Assembly (NCBI GenBank): GCA_034008185.1
Contig: CM067104.1
Location: 310,001-374,000, forward strand
Direction: 5' to 3'
Source: Gorsachius magnificus
Lineage: Eukaryota > Chordata > Aves > Pelecaniformes > Ardeidae
Length of the DNA: 64,000 nt
This document shows positions 48,587 through 63,879 of the stretch, in pieces (the first letter of the stretch is position 1; each line of letters starts with the position of its first letter). Made by a program: the position numbers and the translations under genes. Under the pieces are notes generated by a model that worked only from the letters and a program-made list of their open reading frames with translations, did not search any database and was not told the DNA's origin.

Positions 48587-49949
48587 ATGGAGCCTGGTGC
48601 CCCCCCCGTGCCCCACTGCGCCCTGGAGCCCCGGGGCCCCTACGAGCCCCTCCCGGCCGCCCTCTGCGCCCTCGGGACCCTCTGCGGCGTCGCCTGCGGC
48701 TGCTTCGGTGAGGGGGGGCTGGGCTGGGGGGGTAGAACTGGGGGGGGTCGGGCTGGGGGGGGTGCAGAGCTGGGGGGCAGGGCTGGGGGGGGGGGTAGAA
48801 CTGGGGGGGGTCGGGTGGGGGGGTGCAGAGCTGGGGGGCAGGGCTGGGGGTGCAGAGCTGGGGGGCAGGGCTGGGGGGCATGGTTGGGGGGGCACGGCCA
48901 TGGGGCACGCTGTGGGGCACAGCCAGAAGGGCTGGCACAGGGGACACCGTGGGGCGCAGCCGTGGGGCGCAGCCATGGCAGCTCCCGGTGACCCCCCCGC
49001 GCCCGCGCCAGGGTACCGCTGCTTCAAGGCCATCATGTTCCTCTCGGGGCTGCTCTTCGGCTCCGTCGTCATCTTCCTCCTGTGCTACAAGGAGCGGGTG
49101 CTGGAGACGCAGCTGAGCCTGGAGGCCAGCGCGGGGCTGGCCCTGGCCATCGGGCTGCTCTGCGGGCTGGTCCCCGCCCGCGGCGGGTTCACCACCGGGC
49201 TGCTGGGGGGGCCCCAGCCTGCTGGGGCTGGCGCTGCTCTGCGCCCTCCTGGCCCTGCAGTGGCCGAAGGCGCTGACCGTCCTCTCCACCTCCGTCTTCG
49301 GTGCCGCCGTTGTCGTCGTCTGCGCCGACTACTTCGTGGAGGCGCTGGCGCTGGTGCTCTACGTCTACGACCGGCTGCGGCTGGCGCCGGCGGGGCCGCT
49401 GTGCTGGCACAGCTGGGTGGTGCTGGGCACCTGGCCGGCGCTCAGCCTCCTCGCCGTCCTGCTCCAGTGGAAGCTGACGGCCGATGGCTTCTCCCATGCC
49501 GACGGTGAGCAGGGCCTGGGGGGGCGTGGGGGCTTCTCGGCCTGCTCAGGGGGTGCCGGGCGGTGGGAGGGTGTCCCAGCGCGTGGGTGAGCGCGAAGGA
49601 TGTGGGATGGGGACGGGGACTGAGGCGGTGATGGGGATGGGGGCGATGGCGAGGGTGGGACCGGGATGGCACTGGTGACGGGAACGCCGTGGGGCTGGTG
49701 ATGGGAACAAGCGGCCGCGGGGCCCCGGGGCCGGGTGGGGCAGCGCCGGGCCGCGCCGGGGTCCGGGCCCGGTGAGTCCGTGCCCCGGCGGGGCGGTGCC
49801 GGGGGCCGCGGGGCCGCGCTGACCCCCATGTCCCCCCAGAGCCACCTCCGGAGCCGGGCCGGCGGGGGCCGGGCCGGGCCCCCGATACCGACAGCGGCTC
49901 CGCCGCGCCCCCAAGTGCCCATGCCCCACCGACGTGCCTGCCCCTTTAA
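48587..49949 (+). CDS. TMEM198B: TMEM198 family multipass membrane protein, TMEM198B position
   Basis: Member of the TMEM198 (DUF4203) family; human TMEM198 promotes LRP6 phosphorylation in Wnt signalling. Coding exons are 48587-48707, 49012-49504 and 49840-49949, with consensus splice sites. Exon 2 encodes [20 protein letters not shown] and a first hydrophobic segment. Exon 3 begins [20 protein letters not shown] and continues with [10 protein letters not shown], nearly identical to the family. After [17 protein letters not shown] the frame slips at a G7 run (about 49205-49211) and resumes as [18 protein letters not shown] and [19 protein letters not shown]. Exon 3 is 493 nt, one off the length its phases need, and about 30 residues of the family are missing at the slip. 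The last exon is short and ends PPTCLPL, so the tail is much shorter than human TMEM198. In humans this locus is a pseudogene. Confidence 0.88.
48708..48905 (+). repeat. G-rich short tandem repeat in TMEM198B intron
   Basis: Repeats of [25 protein letters not shown] units, 20 to 30 bases each, between TMEM198B exons 2 and 3. Runs of six or more G on one strand make the block prone to G-quadruplexes. Confidence 0.75.
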
Positions 49950-50159
49950 ATAGGCAAATGAGCTGCCGTATGCCCCGCCCCCAGGGGGCGTGACCATGGG
50001 AGGCGGGGCTTCGGGCGGGGGGGGCCAAAGCCAGTGCCCAGCCCCACAGCCCTGCCCCATAGCCAGCCCCCGTACCCCCTGCCCGCCCCACGGCAGGGGG
50101 AGCCTGGGGGGCAGCCGCACACCCCAGCTCCTGCCCGGCCCCCCCTGAGACCCCTTAAA

Positions 50160-50165
50160 AATAAA
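50160..50165 (+). terminator. TMEM198B: TMEM198B poly(A) signal
   Basis: AATAAA about 210 bases downstream of the TMEM198B stop, followed by a T-rich stretch. Confidence 0.7.
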
Positions 50166-50589
50166 GCCCCACTTCTATTTTTGTAGGACCTACCCAAACT
50201 CTGTGCACGCACCATGGGCCTGGCCCAGCTCCCCGCTCTGCTGAGGAGGGGCCCCCAAAACCCCCAACCCCGCCACGGGGGTGCAGGGCCTCCCCGTGAC
50301 CCCCAGCCCTGCCCCTGGGCTATGGGGGGCAGCCAGAGCCTGGGAGGGGGGGTCCGGGCTCCCTCCCTCCACCGGCACCTCCTGGGCCAACCGAGGGGAT
50401 GGGGGGGGATTTGTCCCACCCTGCGGCACCGTTGTGGCCCCTCTGCTGGAGCTGGAGGCGGGGGGGGACGGGGCAGAGTGCCCCCGGCTGCCGAGAGGGC
50501 TCCAGGGGGCCCTGGGCTCTGCCCTTGCTGCATCCCCCCCCCGCCCCCCGCAGGGAAAGGCAGAGCCGAGCTCCCGGTGCCGGGTCACT

Positions 50590-50939
50590 ACTGCAATTTT
50601 TTTATTGCGTGGTTTTTAAAAATAAAGGGAGAGAGAGGCCGCAGCACAGAACACGAGGGGCTGGGGAAGGATTGGGGTGTAGGGGGGGGCCGCTGCCCCG
50701 CCCTGGGCGCAGCACGGCTCCACCTGGCCCCACCCCAAATAAAATTAAAAAATAAAGAGAGAGGTATCTGAGAGTGGCCGGGTTTCTAACACCGATAGCT
50801 AGGAACAACTGTTCTGGAAAAAAACAAAACAAAACAAAAAACAAACAAAAAACCGCCAGCACCCGCCCAAACCCCGGGGTGGGGCGCTCAGTCCGGGCAG
50901 CCTGGGGGTGGGGGTCGCCCCCCGCGCCCCCCCTGCCCC
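50590..50939 (-). other. PYM1: PYM1 3'UTR
   Basis: From the PYM1 stop on the minus strand to a minus-strand AATAAA at 50601-50606. The stretch also contains plus-strand AATAAA words at about 50631 and 50740-50757, so transcription may terminate from both sides. About 400 bases separate it from the TMEM198B poly(A) signal, and no MMP19 exon is present there. Confidence 0.6.
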
Positions 50940-52486
50940 TTACAAGTCCCGCTCCAGGCCCCGCAGTTCCTCCTCCAGGGCTTTCCTCCGCCCCAGCTTC
51001 TCCAGCTGCTCCCTCGTCGGCTGCTTGATCTCCCCCGCGCGCAGCCGCTGCTGCAGCTCCTCCACCTGCCGCAGCTTCTTCTTCAGGTTCTTGATCTTCT
51101 TGCTCTTCTCCGAGGTGGGGGCTTCCCCCTCGGCGGGGGCCCCGGTGCCACAGGCCGGCTGCGGCACGGCCGCCCGACTGTCCCCTGGCGGCCCCTTGTC
51201 CTTGTCCCCGCCGCCGCCCCCCGCCAGGGAGGCCTTCTCCAGCGCCTGGATCAGTTCGTCCGCCTCCCGCTCCCCCTTCTCCTGCTGCTGCTTCCGCTTC
51301 TCCTTGCGTTTCAAGTTCCTTTTCGCCGCCTTGGACAGTCCCGTCTCGCCGCTCTCCGCCTTGCCGGGCTGCGCGGTGGCCTCCAGGCTCAGCCCCGGGG
51401 GCAGCTCGGGTTTGCTTTTGAAAAACTTCACATATTTATTCTCGTACCTGCAACGGGCGCCGAGCCCCCCCGGGCCAGGCGGGGCCCCGCTGCGGGCTAA
51501 AAACCCCGTCACGGCGCCAAAGACCCTGGCGCCAAACCCCAGGAACACTCGGTGCCTCCACAACACCTCCCACGCGGAGCAGCCCCTGCCTCCGGCTCTG
51601 CCCCGGGGGGGGGGGACCTGCGGGCTCTGCCCCCCCGCCAGGCAGTGGCCGAGCAGCCGCCTTTGGAGCCGGTCACCGCCGCCGAGCTCCGCGCCCCCGC
51701 AGGCGCCCCGCTCGGGATGGTCCGGGCAGCGGCAGGACAGCCCGGACCCGCGCAGCCGCCCCGCGGAGGGCTGGGGCGGGCGGCGATACGTACCGGCAGG
51801 ACGCGGGTATGGGGTAGGGGTGAGGGGGCCGGAATTGCTTGGGCACCTGGAAAGAGACTGAGAGCTCAAGACGGAACCCGGCAGGCGCAGCCCACGGCGG
51901 GGCCAAGGCGCAGGGGGGGGCAGGGCGCTCCGGCAGCTCCGCTCCCCTCTCGCGGCGCGGCAGGACCCCAGCCCCGGTGGGGGGGAGCCGGGACCCCAAC
52001 CCCTTCCCCCCTGACCGCCCCACTTACACCGGCACCTCCTCCTGCGGCACGTAGCCCTCCTTCACCCGCCGCTGCTTCCGCCAGGTGCCGTCGGGGCGCT
52101 GCGTGGAGGCGATGTACTTCCCTGCGAGGCCAAGGCGCCGTCGGCTGGCGGCCCCGGGACCCCCACACACCCCACGGGAGCCCCGGGACCCCCCTCCCGC
52201 CCCCGCCCCGGGAGCCCCGGGACCCCCCCCCGCCCCCCCACGGGAGCCCCGGGACCCCCCCCGCCCCCGCCAGGGCCCCGGGACCCCCCCCGCCCCCACG
52301 GGAGCCCCCCCCCGGGAGCCCCCCCGGGGGCCGCCCCCCCTCCCCGGGAGCGGAGCGGGGGCAGCGGGACACAGCAGACACCAGGGCGCGGGGACGAGGC
52401 GGGCCCAGCCCCACGGGACCGCCCGCCCCACGGCGCGGGGCCGGGCCGCACTCACCGGTCTCGTCAGTCACATAGGGAGTCGCCAT
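50940..52486 (-). CDS. PYM1: PYM homolog 1, exon junction complex associated factor
   Basis: Cytoplasmic factor (WIBG) that strips the exon junction complex from translated mRNA by binding MAGOH-RBM8A through its N-terminus and the 40S ribosome through its C-terminal region. Three coding exons, 52456-52486, 52028-52121 and 50940-51447, have GT-AG borders and consistent phases (31, 94 and 508 nt; 210 residues). The Mago-binding N-terminus is near-invariant: [20 protein letters not shown], then [20 protein letters not shown] and [20 protein letters not shown] Lys/Arg-rich segment ([17 protein letters not shown]) follows. The C-terminal coiled coil reads [19 protein letters not shown] and ends GLERDL. 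One glycine is missing relative to the TDETGGKY I know from human. The ATG sits in a YY1-like CAAGATGGCG. Confidence 0.97.
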
Positions 52487-52600
52487 CTTGCGAGCGCGAC
52501 ACACTTCCGGTCCCCCGGGCCCGCCCCGGAAGTGACGGTACAGCGGCCGGGCGGGGCCGCCGCGGCGGCAGCGACGCGGAGCGGGCGGCCATTTTGTTTT
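52484..52600. promoter_or_regulatory. Compact bidirectional PYM1/DGKA promoter
   Basis: About 110 bases of CpG-rich DNA next to the PYM1 start. It contains ETS sites in both orientations (ACTTCCGG at 52503-52510; CCGGAAGTGACG at 52526-52537, overlapping a half CRE). YY1-type words occur at both ends: GCCATCTTG spanning the PYM1 start (52482-52490) and GCCATTTTG at 52588-52596. There is no TATA box. This is a classic housekeeping bidirectional layout; the DGKA side is inferred from gene order. Confidence 0.6.
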
Positions 52601-53179
52601 TAAAGGAGCCGCGCCCCGCGCGGGGGACTCCCAGCGTGCACCGGGGGACTCCCGTTTCCCCCCCCCCCCCACGGCGTCCGCCGAACGGCCCGAGCCTGCA
52701 CCGGGGGCCCCGACCCCGGCCCGAGGGGGCCTCGGCGGGGGAGCAGCGGGACGCGCCTGTGCCCCCCCCCCCCCCCCCCCGCCCGGGGAGCGCCTGCGGG
52801 CCGGGAACCCCCAAACCGCCACCGCCGTCCCCGATCACACCCCGAGATACGGCGGGGGCGGAGGAAGCGGCGCCGGCGCGGGGGGAGCGCGGCCCCCGGG
52901 GACACCACCACCCCCCCCCCGCCCTGGGCAGGGGACCCCCCCCCGGGGCCGGGCTCAGCCCCGCGCCGGCGCCGCTCGGGGGTCCGGTCCCCCCCGCCCC
53001 CCCCCCCCGACGTCTGGGCCACCCCCGCCCACGCCGCCGCCACCGGGAATTTCCCGGGGGAGGGGGGGGGGGAGATGAGGAGCCTGGGGCGGGGGAGCGG
53101 GGACCCCGGGGCGGGCTGGGGCGGCCCCCGGCGGACTGGGGGGGCGCTCCGGGGGGGGTGGGGGGGCGGGACGGCTCGA

Positions 53180-53305
53180 ACCGGGATGTACCGGGCGGTA
53201 CCGGGTGGTACCGGGCTCTACCGAGCTGTACCGGGTGGTACCGGGCTCTACCGGGCGGTACCGGTCGTACCGAGCTCTACCGGGCGGTACCGGTCGTACC
53301 GGGGT
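53180..53305 (+). repeat. GGTACCGG/CTCTACCG tandem array
   Basis: Short units GGTACCGGGCTCTACCGGGC, GGTACCGGGTGGTACCGG and GGTACCGGTCGTACCGAG alternate in about a dozen copies of 9-11 bases. The unit is near-palindromic (GGTACC), so either strand could fold on itself. Confidence 0.85.
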
Positions 53306-53929
53306 GGGGGAAGGAAGAGGCACCGGGGATGCCCGCGCGTGGGGTCTTGGGGGGGTCCCCGTGCCCCCCGCTCCCGGTTTGGGGGGATCCCATGGATGTG
53401 GGGGGTGGCGGGGGTCCCGCTCCCGGTCCCTCTCCCCGGGGCGGCTCCCGATCCCGCCGTGACTCAGCCCCGTGGGAGCCCCACGAGGGGGCGGGATCAG
53501 CCCCCAAACCGCCGTCCCCCCGACCCCCCCAATCTGGGGTGCAGGGGAGGGGGGGTGGGGGTGTCTGGTGCCACCCTCTCGCCCCCGTGGGTGCCACTCC
53601 CCAGTTTTTTTGGGGGGGGGGGTTCAAAGTTCATCCCCACGCACCCCACGGCGGTACCGGATGCGCCCCCCTCCCCCACTCCCCCCGCTCGAGGCGGGGG
53701 ACGGGAAGGGGGGGGCGTTGGGGGCGTCCGCCCCCAACGCCCCCCCCTTTCCCGTCCCCCGCCTCAGTAGCCACGTCCGGGGGGGGTGGCCATGGGGGCC
53801 CCCGGCTGGGCCCCCGCCCCCAGGGTTTGCCCAACGCGAAGTCCGGGGGGGGGGGGAGGGGAACCGGGGGGGGGGGGTTGGTGTGGGGGGCCTGGCAGGG
53901 GGGGGCACACGCGGGGGGGGGTCACACGC

Positions 53930-54270
53930 GGGGGGTGGTTGCACACGCGTGTGCGCGCGTGGGAGTGGCTGAGCACACACGTGTGCATGCAAGGCATGGG
54001 TGTGCACACGCACACATGGGGGTGGGCTCACCTGTGTGCGTGCATGCGTGGGGTGGCTGTGCACATGTGTGTGCGTGCACGGGGGCAGCTTCACACCGGT
54101 GCGCACGTATGGGAGCGGCCTCGCACACGCGTGTGCATGGGTGGCGGTGGCTTTGCATGCATGGGGGTGGCCTGGGGCAGCTTTGCAAGCACGCACACGC
54201 TCCGCAGCCGCTTCACACGTGTGTGCGTGCATGCCTGCCCGCGTGCACGCATGTCAGGGCGGGGCACACG
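53930..54270 (+). repeat. Alternating purine-pyrimidine minisatellite (CACACGCGTGTG type)
   Basis: Units of about 35-45 bases combine GCACACGTGTGTGCGTGCAT-like alternating purine-pyrimidine DNA with a GGGGGTGGCT linker. About eight copies run up to the first DGKA exon. Alternating CA/TG/CG is the sequence type that adopts Z-DNA. Confidence 0.8.
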
Positions 54271-54317
54271 CGTGTGAGCCCGCACCGGAGCGGCCCTGCC
54301 GGCGCCTGTGCCCGCAG

Positions 54318-59494
<5,177 letters not shown>

Positions 59495-59772
59495 GGATCC
59501 CGGAGCAGGGGGGACACCCCCTGAGCTGCGCCCCGTCAGGGGTCACGGACCAATCCCCCCCCATGTGTGTCCCGGGTGGGTGGCAGCTGTGCCCCCCCCC
59601 CCGACCCTGCACCCAGGGGTGCCCGGAGCCCGCGGGTGCTATGCCAGGGTGGTGTTGGGCTGCGCCAGGCCCCCCCCATGTGCCTGTGGTGCCCAGAGCC
59701 CCCTGCCCCACTGGGACCCCCCACCCTATTTATTACTCCCCCCCCCTCCAATTTCAAGTGCCTCTTGCAGTA

Positions 59773-59778
59773 ATAAAG
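59773..59778 (+). terminator. DGKA: DGKA poly(A) signal
   Basis: AATAAA about 280 bases after the DGKA stop, in the context GCAGTAATAAAGCTGG, followed by a T/G-containing tail. The convergent PMEL 3' end lies about 140 bases further on. Confidence 0.8.
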
Positions 59779-59899
59779 CTGGCGGTGAGACGGGCACTGG
59801 CTGTGCTGACCTTGGGGGCAGCGGGCTCAGCCCCGGCCCCCCCAGCAGGACGGGGGCGCCCTGGCCCCCTAGACCCCCCCAGCACCAGAACCAGGCGGA

Positions 59900-60016
59900 G
59901 GCACCGGCTGAGCTGAGCCTTTAATGTCGGTGGTGGCAAGGATGGGGCCCACCCCCGCAGCCCCCCCAGATCCTGGGGGCTCGGGCCAGGCGGGGGGCAG
60001 CGTGGGGTGGGGGTCC
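59900..60016 (-). terminator. PMEL: PMEL 3'UTR with ATTAAA poly(A) signal
   Basis: The only poly(A)-like hexamer downstream of the PMEL stop on the minus strand is ATTAAA at 59920-59925, giving a 3'UTR of about 100-120 nt. Confidence 0.6.
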
Positions 60017-63000
60017 CTAGACGGTGTTGGCGCGGAGCAGGGGGCTGTTCTCACCGCTGGGGGCCCCCCCGAAGGCCTGGCGCAGCAGGAGCCGGAGCGC
60101 AGAGCCAGGGGGCAGCCAGCCCCGGGGCCGGGGGGCCGGGGGGGGGGGGGGGGTTGTGCCGGTGCCACGGCAGCCCCCGGGTCGTGGTGACCCCCCATGC
60201 CATAGTGCCATCCCCTGGGTCATGGTGACCCCCGTGCCACGGTGCCGTCCCCCCGCGCCGCGGCGTCCCCCCCACCGCCCAGCCTGACCTGTAGGTGTAG
60301 GCAGCGGTGCCCAGGGCGGCAGCGATGAGCACCAGCCCCACGAAGAGCGTGGTCCTGCCGGCAGCTGGCGCAGCGCCTGTGGGCGGAGGCAGCTCAGCAC
60401 CCCCTGGTCCCCCAGGACCCCCTGCCCGTCCCCCCCACACCCCACTCCCACCTCCGACGGCCACGTGGGTGCTGGCCACCGCCAGGCTGTTGCCGTTGGC
60501 CAGGGAGACGTTGAGGCAGTAGAGGCCAGACTGGTTGAAGTCCTGGCGCAGGACGAGCTGGCAGCCGGGGGCCGGCGCCTGCGGCCGAGCAGGTCTGCGT
60601 CTGCACCGTCTGGCACTCGGCGTCCGCCACCACGGTGCACACCTCCTCGGGCAGGCTGGGGGGGGGGCCACGCAGAACCCCCCCCCCCCCCCCCCCCGGC
60701 CCCCCCCCCCCTCCACGCTGCTCTCGCTGCCCGCTGGCACCACCGGCACCACCTGCACGATGGCCACGCTCTCGATCCCCTCTGCAACGGGACGTGGTGT
60801 TGTGGTGGGCTCCGGCATTCCCCGGCCCCCCCCGGCTCCCCCCCAGCCCGCCCACGGATGTCGAGCGGGTGGGAAGGTGCCGGCGGTCGGCGGCGCCTGG
60901 CGCTTCACCAGCACCAGCGGCTCGGCCGTGCCCGCAGGGGCGGCTGTGGCTCCGGCTGTGGCTCCGGCTGTGGCAGAAGCGAGGGATACAGCCCTGGTTC
61001 CCATGGTTGCTCCTGCTGTTGCTCCAGCTGTGGCTTCAGCCAGGGATTCAGCTGTGGATCCAGCTGTGGCATCAACTGTGGCTCCAGCTGTGGCCCACCG
61101 TGGCTCCAGCTGCAGGTGCTGCTGTGGCTCCAGCTGTGGCATCACCCATGGCTCCAGCTGTGGTTGCATCTGCTGGAGAAGCCAGAGGCAGGGAAGAGGC
61201 TGGGGGAGGGCAAGAGGGGGCCGAGCCCTTGGGGAGCCCCCAGACGCGGCTGCTCGCCCCCCGCCCCGGGGGAAGCACCCACCTGCAGCCACCGTTCCCC
61301 CCGTGGCCGCAGGGGCTGAGGTGCCCAGCGCGTCCCCAGCTGGGGCCACCAAGGTGGGGAGCAGGGGGGCTGGGGGTGGAGGCAGCAGCGGGGTCGGTAC
61401 CCGCGGCGCCACCGGCAGCGTCTGCTGGGGTGCTGAGTGCCAGGAGGACGGGCTCAGTGACGGCAGGGTCCGAGGGCACGGCCACCGACCCCCCCGCGGG
61501 CTCCACCGATGAGCCAGAGTCTGTGGGTGCTGCAGGCAGAGCGAGGATGGAGGGGACACCCTGGGGAGGGGGCACCCTGGGGACCCCCAGGCAGCCGGTC
61601 CCCACGGGGTGGGGGGCAGATACGTGTTCCCTTACCGGTGCTGGGTGCCCCAGCGCTGCTCGCCATGGTGCCAGCAGGCTGCGTGGCCGTGGGTCCCGCC
61701 GATGGCACCGACCCAGTGGTGGGGTCCACGACGGGGGCCACGGAGGTGCCACAGGGGCTGAGGGGGATGGCGGCCTGCAGCACCAGGCGGGCAGCAAAGG
61801 ACCCAGCCTCCAGGTAGGTGTGGGTGACGGTGGCGCTGCGGGAGATAAGGGTCCCGCTCTGGTCCCCGAAGTCCCAGGAGTAGGAGATGTCGGCGTCGCG
61901 CAGGTAGCGGCTGGGGTCGTGCAGCCGCACGGTGAAGGCCACGGCGCGGTTACGCACAAAGCGCCCGTTGCCCTCCGCCGCGTCCTGCACCTGCGTCACG
62001 TCCACTGCGAAGGGCACCTGGTCTGGTGGGGGGACACACACAGAGTGCTGTCAGCTCGCCCATGCCCACCAGCCCCCCCACCGCCCCCACCCCGGCCCCG
62101 GCACCCACCCGTGATGCTGAACTGGGTGCTGGCGCGGCCAATGGGGATGAACTTCTGGCGGCCACGGTAGTGGTAGACGACCACCTCCATGGTGTAGGAG
62201 CCCAGGGCCACCCCCTCTGTCCCCACCGTCAGCCGGGACGCGGCACCGTCCACAACCTGCCAGTAGCGCCCTGTGGGACGGGGGGGGGGTGTCAGGCGCC
62301 ACCTTGGGGACCCCCGAGCCCCGGCGGGGGTCGGTGCCGGCCTCACCCCACGTCCACCAGACGTAGACGAATTTTCCAGGTTTGCCCATGGTGCTGGGGG
62401 GAAAGGCGCCCGTCGGGGGGGCTGTCCGGCCCCCGGCCGGGCCCGGGGGGGGGGGGGGGGTTGGGCGGGCGCTGACCGTTGACGGTGCAGTTCTGGCTCC
62501 GACAACACGGCCATGGGCAGCACCGCCTGGGTGCTGGGGAAGCGGAGGGCGATGGAGAAGGTGGCCTCGGCGCCCGACATGGTGGGAGCGTCGTTGCTGA
62601 TGTCAAAGGTGACATCGCCACCTGCCAGGACAGCGGCTCAGGGCTGGCGCCGAGGGCCAGCGTGGTCCCCAGCACCTGGCCCAGCACCCACCTCGCCAGC
62701 AGTCCCGCTGCCGCGGCGTCCCCTCCTGCCAGGGCCGGTACAGCCCCGAGTCCCAGCTGCGGAACGGCGCCGGCCGCCCGCTCCAGGGCTGGCTCTGGCC
62801 ACGGCTCCGGCCACCGGCTCCTGCGGGAAAAGGGCGAGAGGGTGCGCGTGGCACCCGCGTGGGGTGGCCACCCACCACCCCAACCCACTGGGGACGCCCC
62901 CAGTGACATGCTGACGCCTTCATGGGGCGTCCAGCCGGGTCCCCCCCTGGAATGCAGGGACCCTTGGGGACCCCAGGGGCCGTGTGATGGGCTCGGGCCA

Positions 63001-63879
63001 AGGCGCGTGCGGGGCAAAGCCATCACATGGCGCCCAGCGCGGCCCAAAGCCTTTTCATGTGACTCTCAGCTGAGCCGGCACTGGCAGCCCCAGGGCAGGA
63101 CGGGGGGAGACCTTCCCCCATGGCCCCCCACTTCAGGGGGGTCCCCCCCGTGTCCCCCCACCCAGGGGGCTGCTGGGTCCCCCGTGTCCCCCATTCCAGG
63201 GGTCCCCCCATGTCCTCCCACTTGCAGGGTGCTGCCGGTCCCCTTGTCCCCCCATTCCAGGGAGGTCCCCCCTGTGCCCCCCGGGGGGGCCCCCCCCCCC
63301 CATTCAGGGTGCTGCTGGGTACCCCTTGTGTCTCCCCATTCTCAGGGGGGTGTCCCCCCCCCAGATGGATGGGGGTCTCCCCCATTTTCAGGCAGCGTGG
63401 GGGGCCCACCCCCACCCCCCATAGAGGGATGGGGACCCCCACATCCCACCCCCTTCCCGAAGGGCTGTAGGTGTCCCCCCCTCCCATCCCACAGAGGGAC
63501 AGGGACCCCACAATGAGCCCCCCCCAAAGCCTCCAAGCAGCCCCCAAACCATGGGATTAACAGGGTCTAATCCTGCGCCCCACGTGATTTGGCTTTGAGA
63601 GGGGGTCCCACCAATGGACCCCCTAATCCATGGGGTGGCAGGGATGGTTTTGGGCGGTGAGGGAGCTTGCGGGATCCAGGGGGCAGCAGGGCTGCCCCCT
63701 GAATCCTGTGAGCCCCCTCACCACCCGGGACCATCCCAACTGCTCCCATGTCGGGCTCTGGATGCGGCCTGGACCCCCAAATATCAATTGCATCCCCCCT
63801 ACAAACCCCACTTACGCCGTTGAGCCATAGCCAAGACCAGGAGGGTCCCCAAAACTGCGATCGCCCCGTGTACCCGCAT
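60017..63879 (-). CDS. PMEL: Premelanosome protein (PMEL17/Silver)
   Basis: Type I membrane glycoprotein, processed into the amyloid fibrils on which melanin deposits in eumelanosomes. Visible exons, 5' to 3': 63816-63879 (signal peptide [20 protein letters not shown]), 62692-62820, 62477-62621, about 62347-62400, 62109-62270, 61636-62022, 61283-61529, about 60870-61169, 60452-60781, 60289-60376 and about 60017-60120. Exon 5 and exon 6 carry the core and the PKD domain ([28 protein letters not shown]). Exons 7-8 hold a Thr/Ala/Gly repeat domain (ATAGAT units), then the proprotein site [10 protein letters not shown]. Exon 9 has the kringle-like Cys region, exon 10 the membrane span ([19 protein letters not shown]), and the tail ends with the sorting signal ENSPLL. 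Several exons have frame slips, and parts near C runs are missing, so no single frame reads through. Confidence 0.95.
60870..61169 (-). repeat. PMEL: PMEL repeat domain, 12-bp ACAGCTGGAGCC units
   Basis: Imperfect tandem units GCCACAGCTGGA (Ala-Thr-Ala-Gly) give repeats such as [14 protein letters not shown] and [12 protein letters not shown]. The composition suits dense O-glycosylation, as known for the PMEL RPT domain. The reading frame changes once at a GGG near 61094-61100: an extra G separates two otherwise continuous halves. Confidence 0.8.
63100..63530 (+). repeat. GTCCCCCC/CATTCCAGGGG minisatellite in PMEL intron 1
   Basis: Units of about 35-45 bases containing CCCCCCATTCCAGGGG, GGTGCTGCTGGGT and TGTCCCCC recur about nine times between PMEL exons 1 and 2. 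Copies vary in the length of their C runs. Confidence 0.8.

Larger units (their letters stand above)
52601..54317. other. DGKA 5' region with repeats, first coding exon not found
   Basis: Between the PYM1 promoter and the first recognised DGKA exon I find no sequence encoding the expected DGKA N-terminus before the S-x-x-KV-x-DVL segment. The block has long C and G runs and two unusual repeats: a GGTACCGG array at 53180-53305 and a CA/CG alternating array at 53930-54270. An N-terminal exon may be lost in a homopolymer or too diverged to see. Confidence 0.55.

Noticed and set aside
47540..49072. Very long open frame of about 510 codons on the minus strand over the TMEM198B promoter and exons
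   Set aside because: It is a GC-driven shadow: almost entirely Gly, Pro, Ala and Arg, crosses real TMEM198B exons on the other strand and has no family resemblance.
60905..61170. CRISPR-like or satellite interpretation of the 12-bp array
   Set aside because: The units are coding, continuous, lack spacers and match the position and composition of the PMEL repeat domain.
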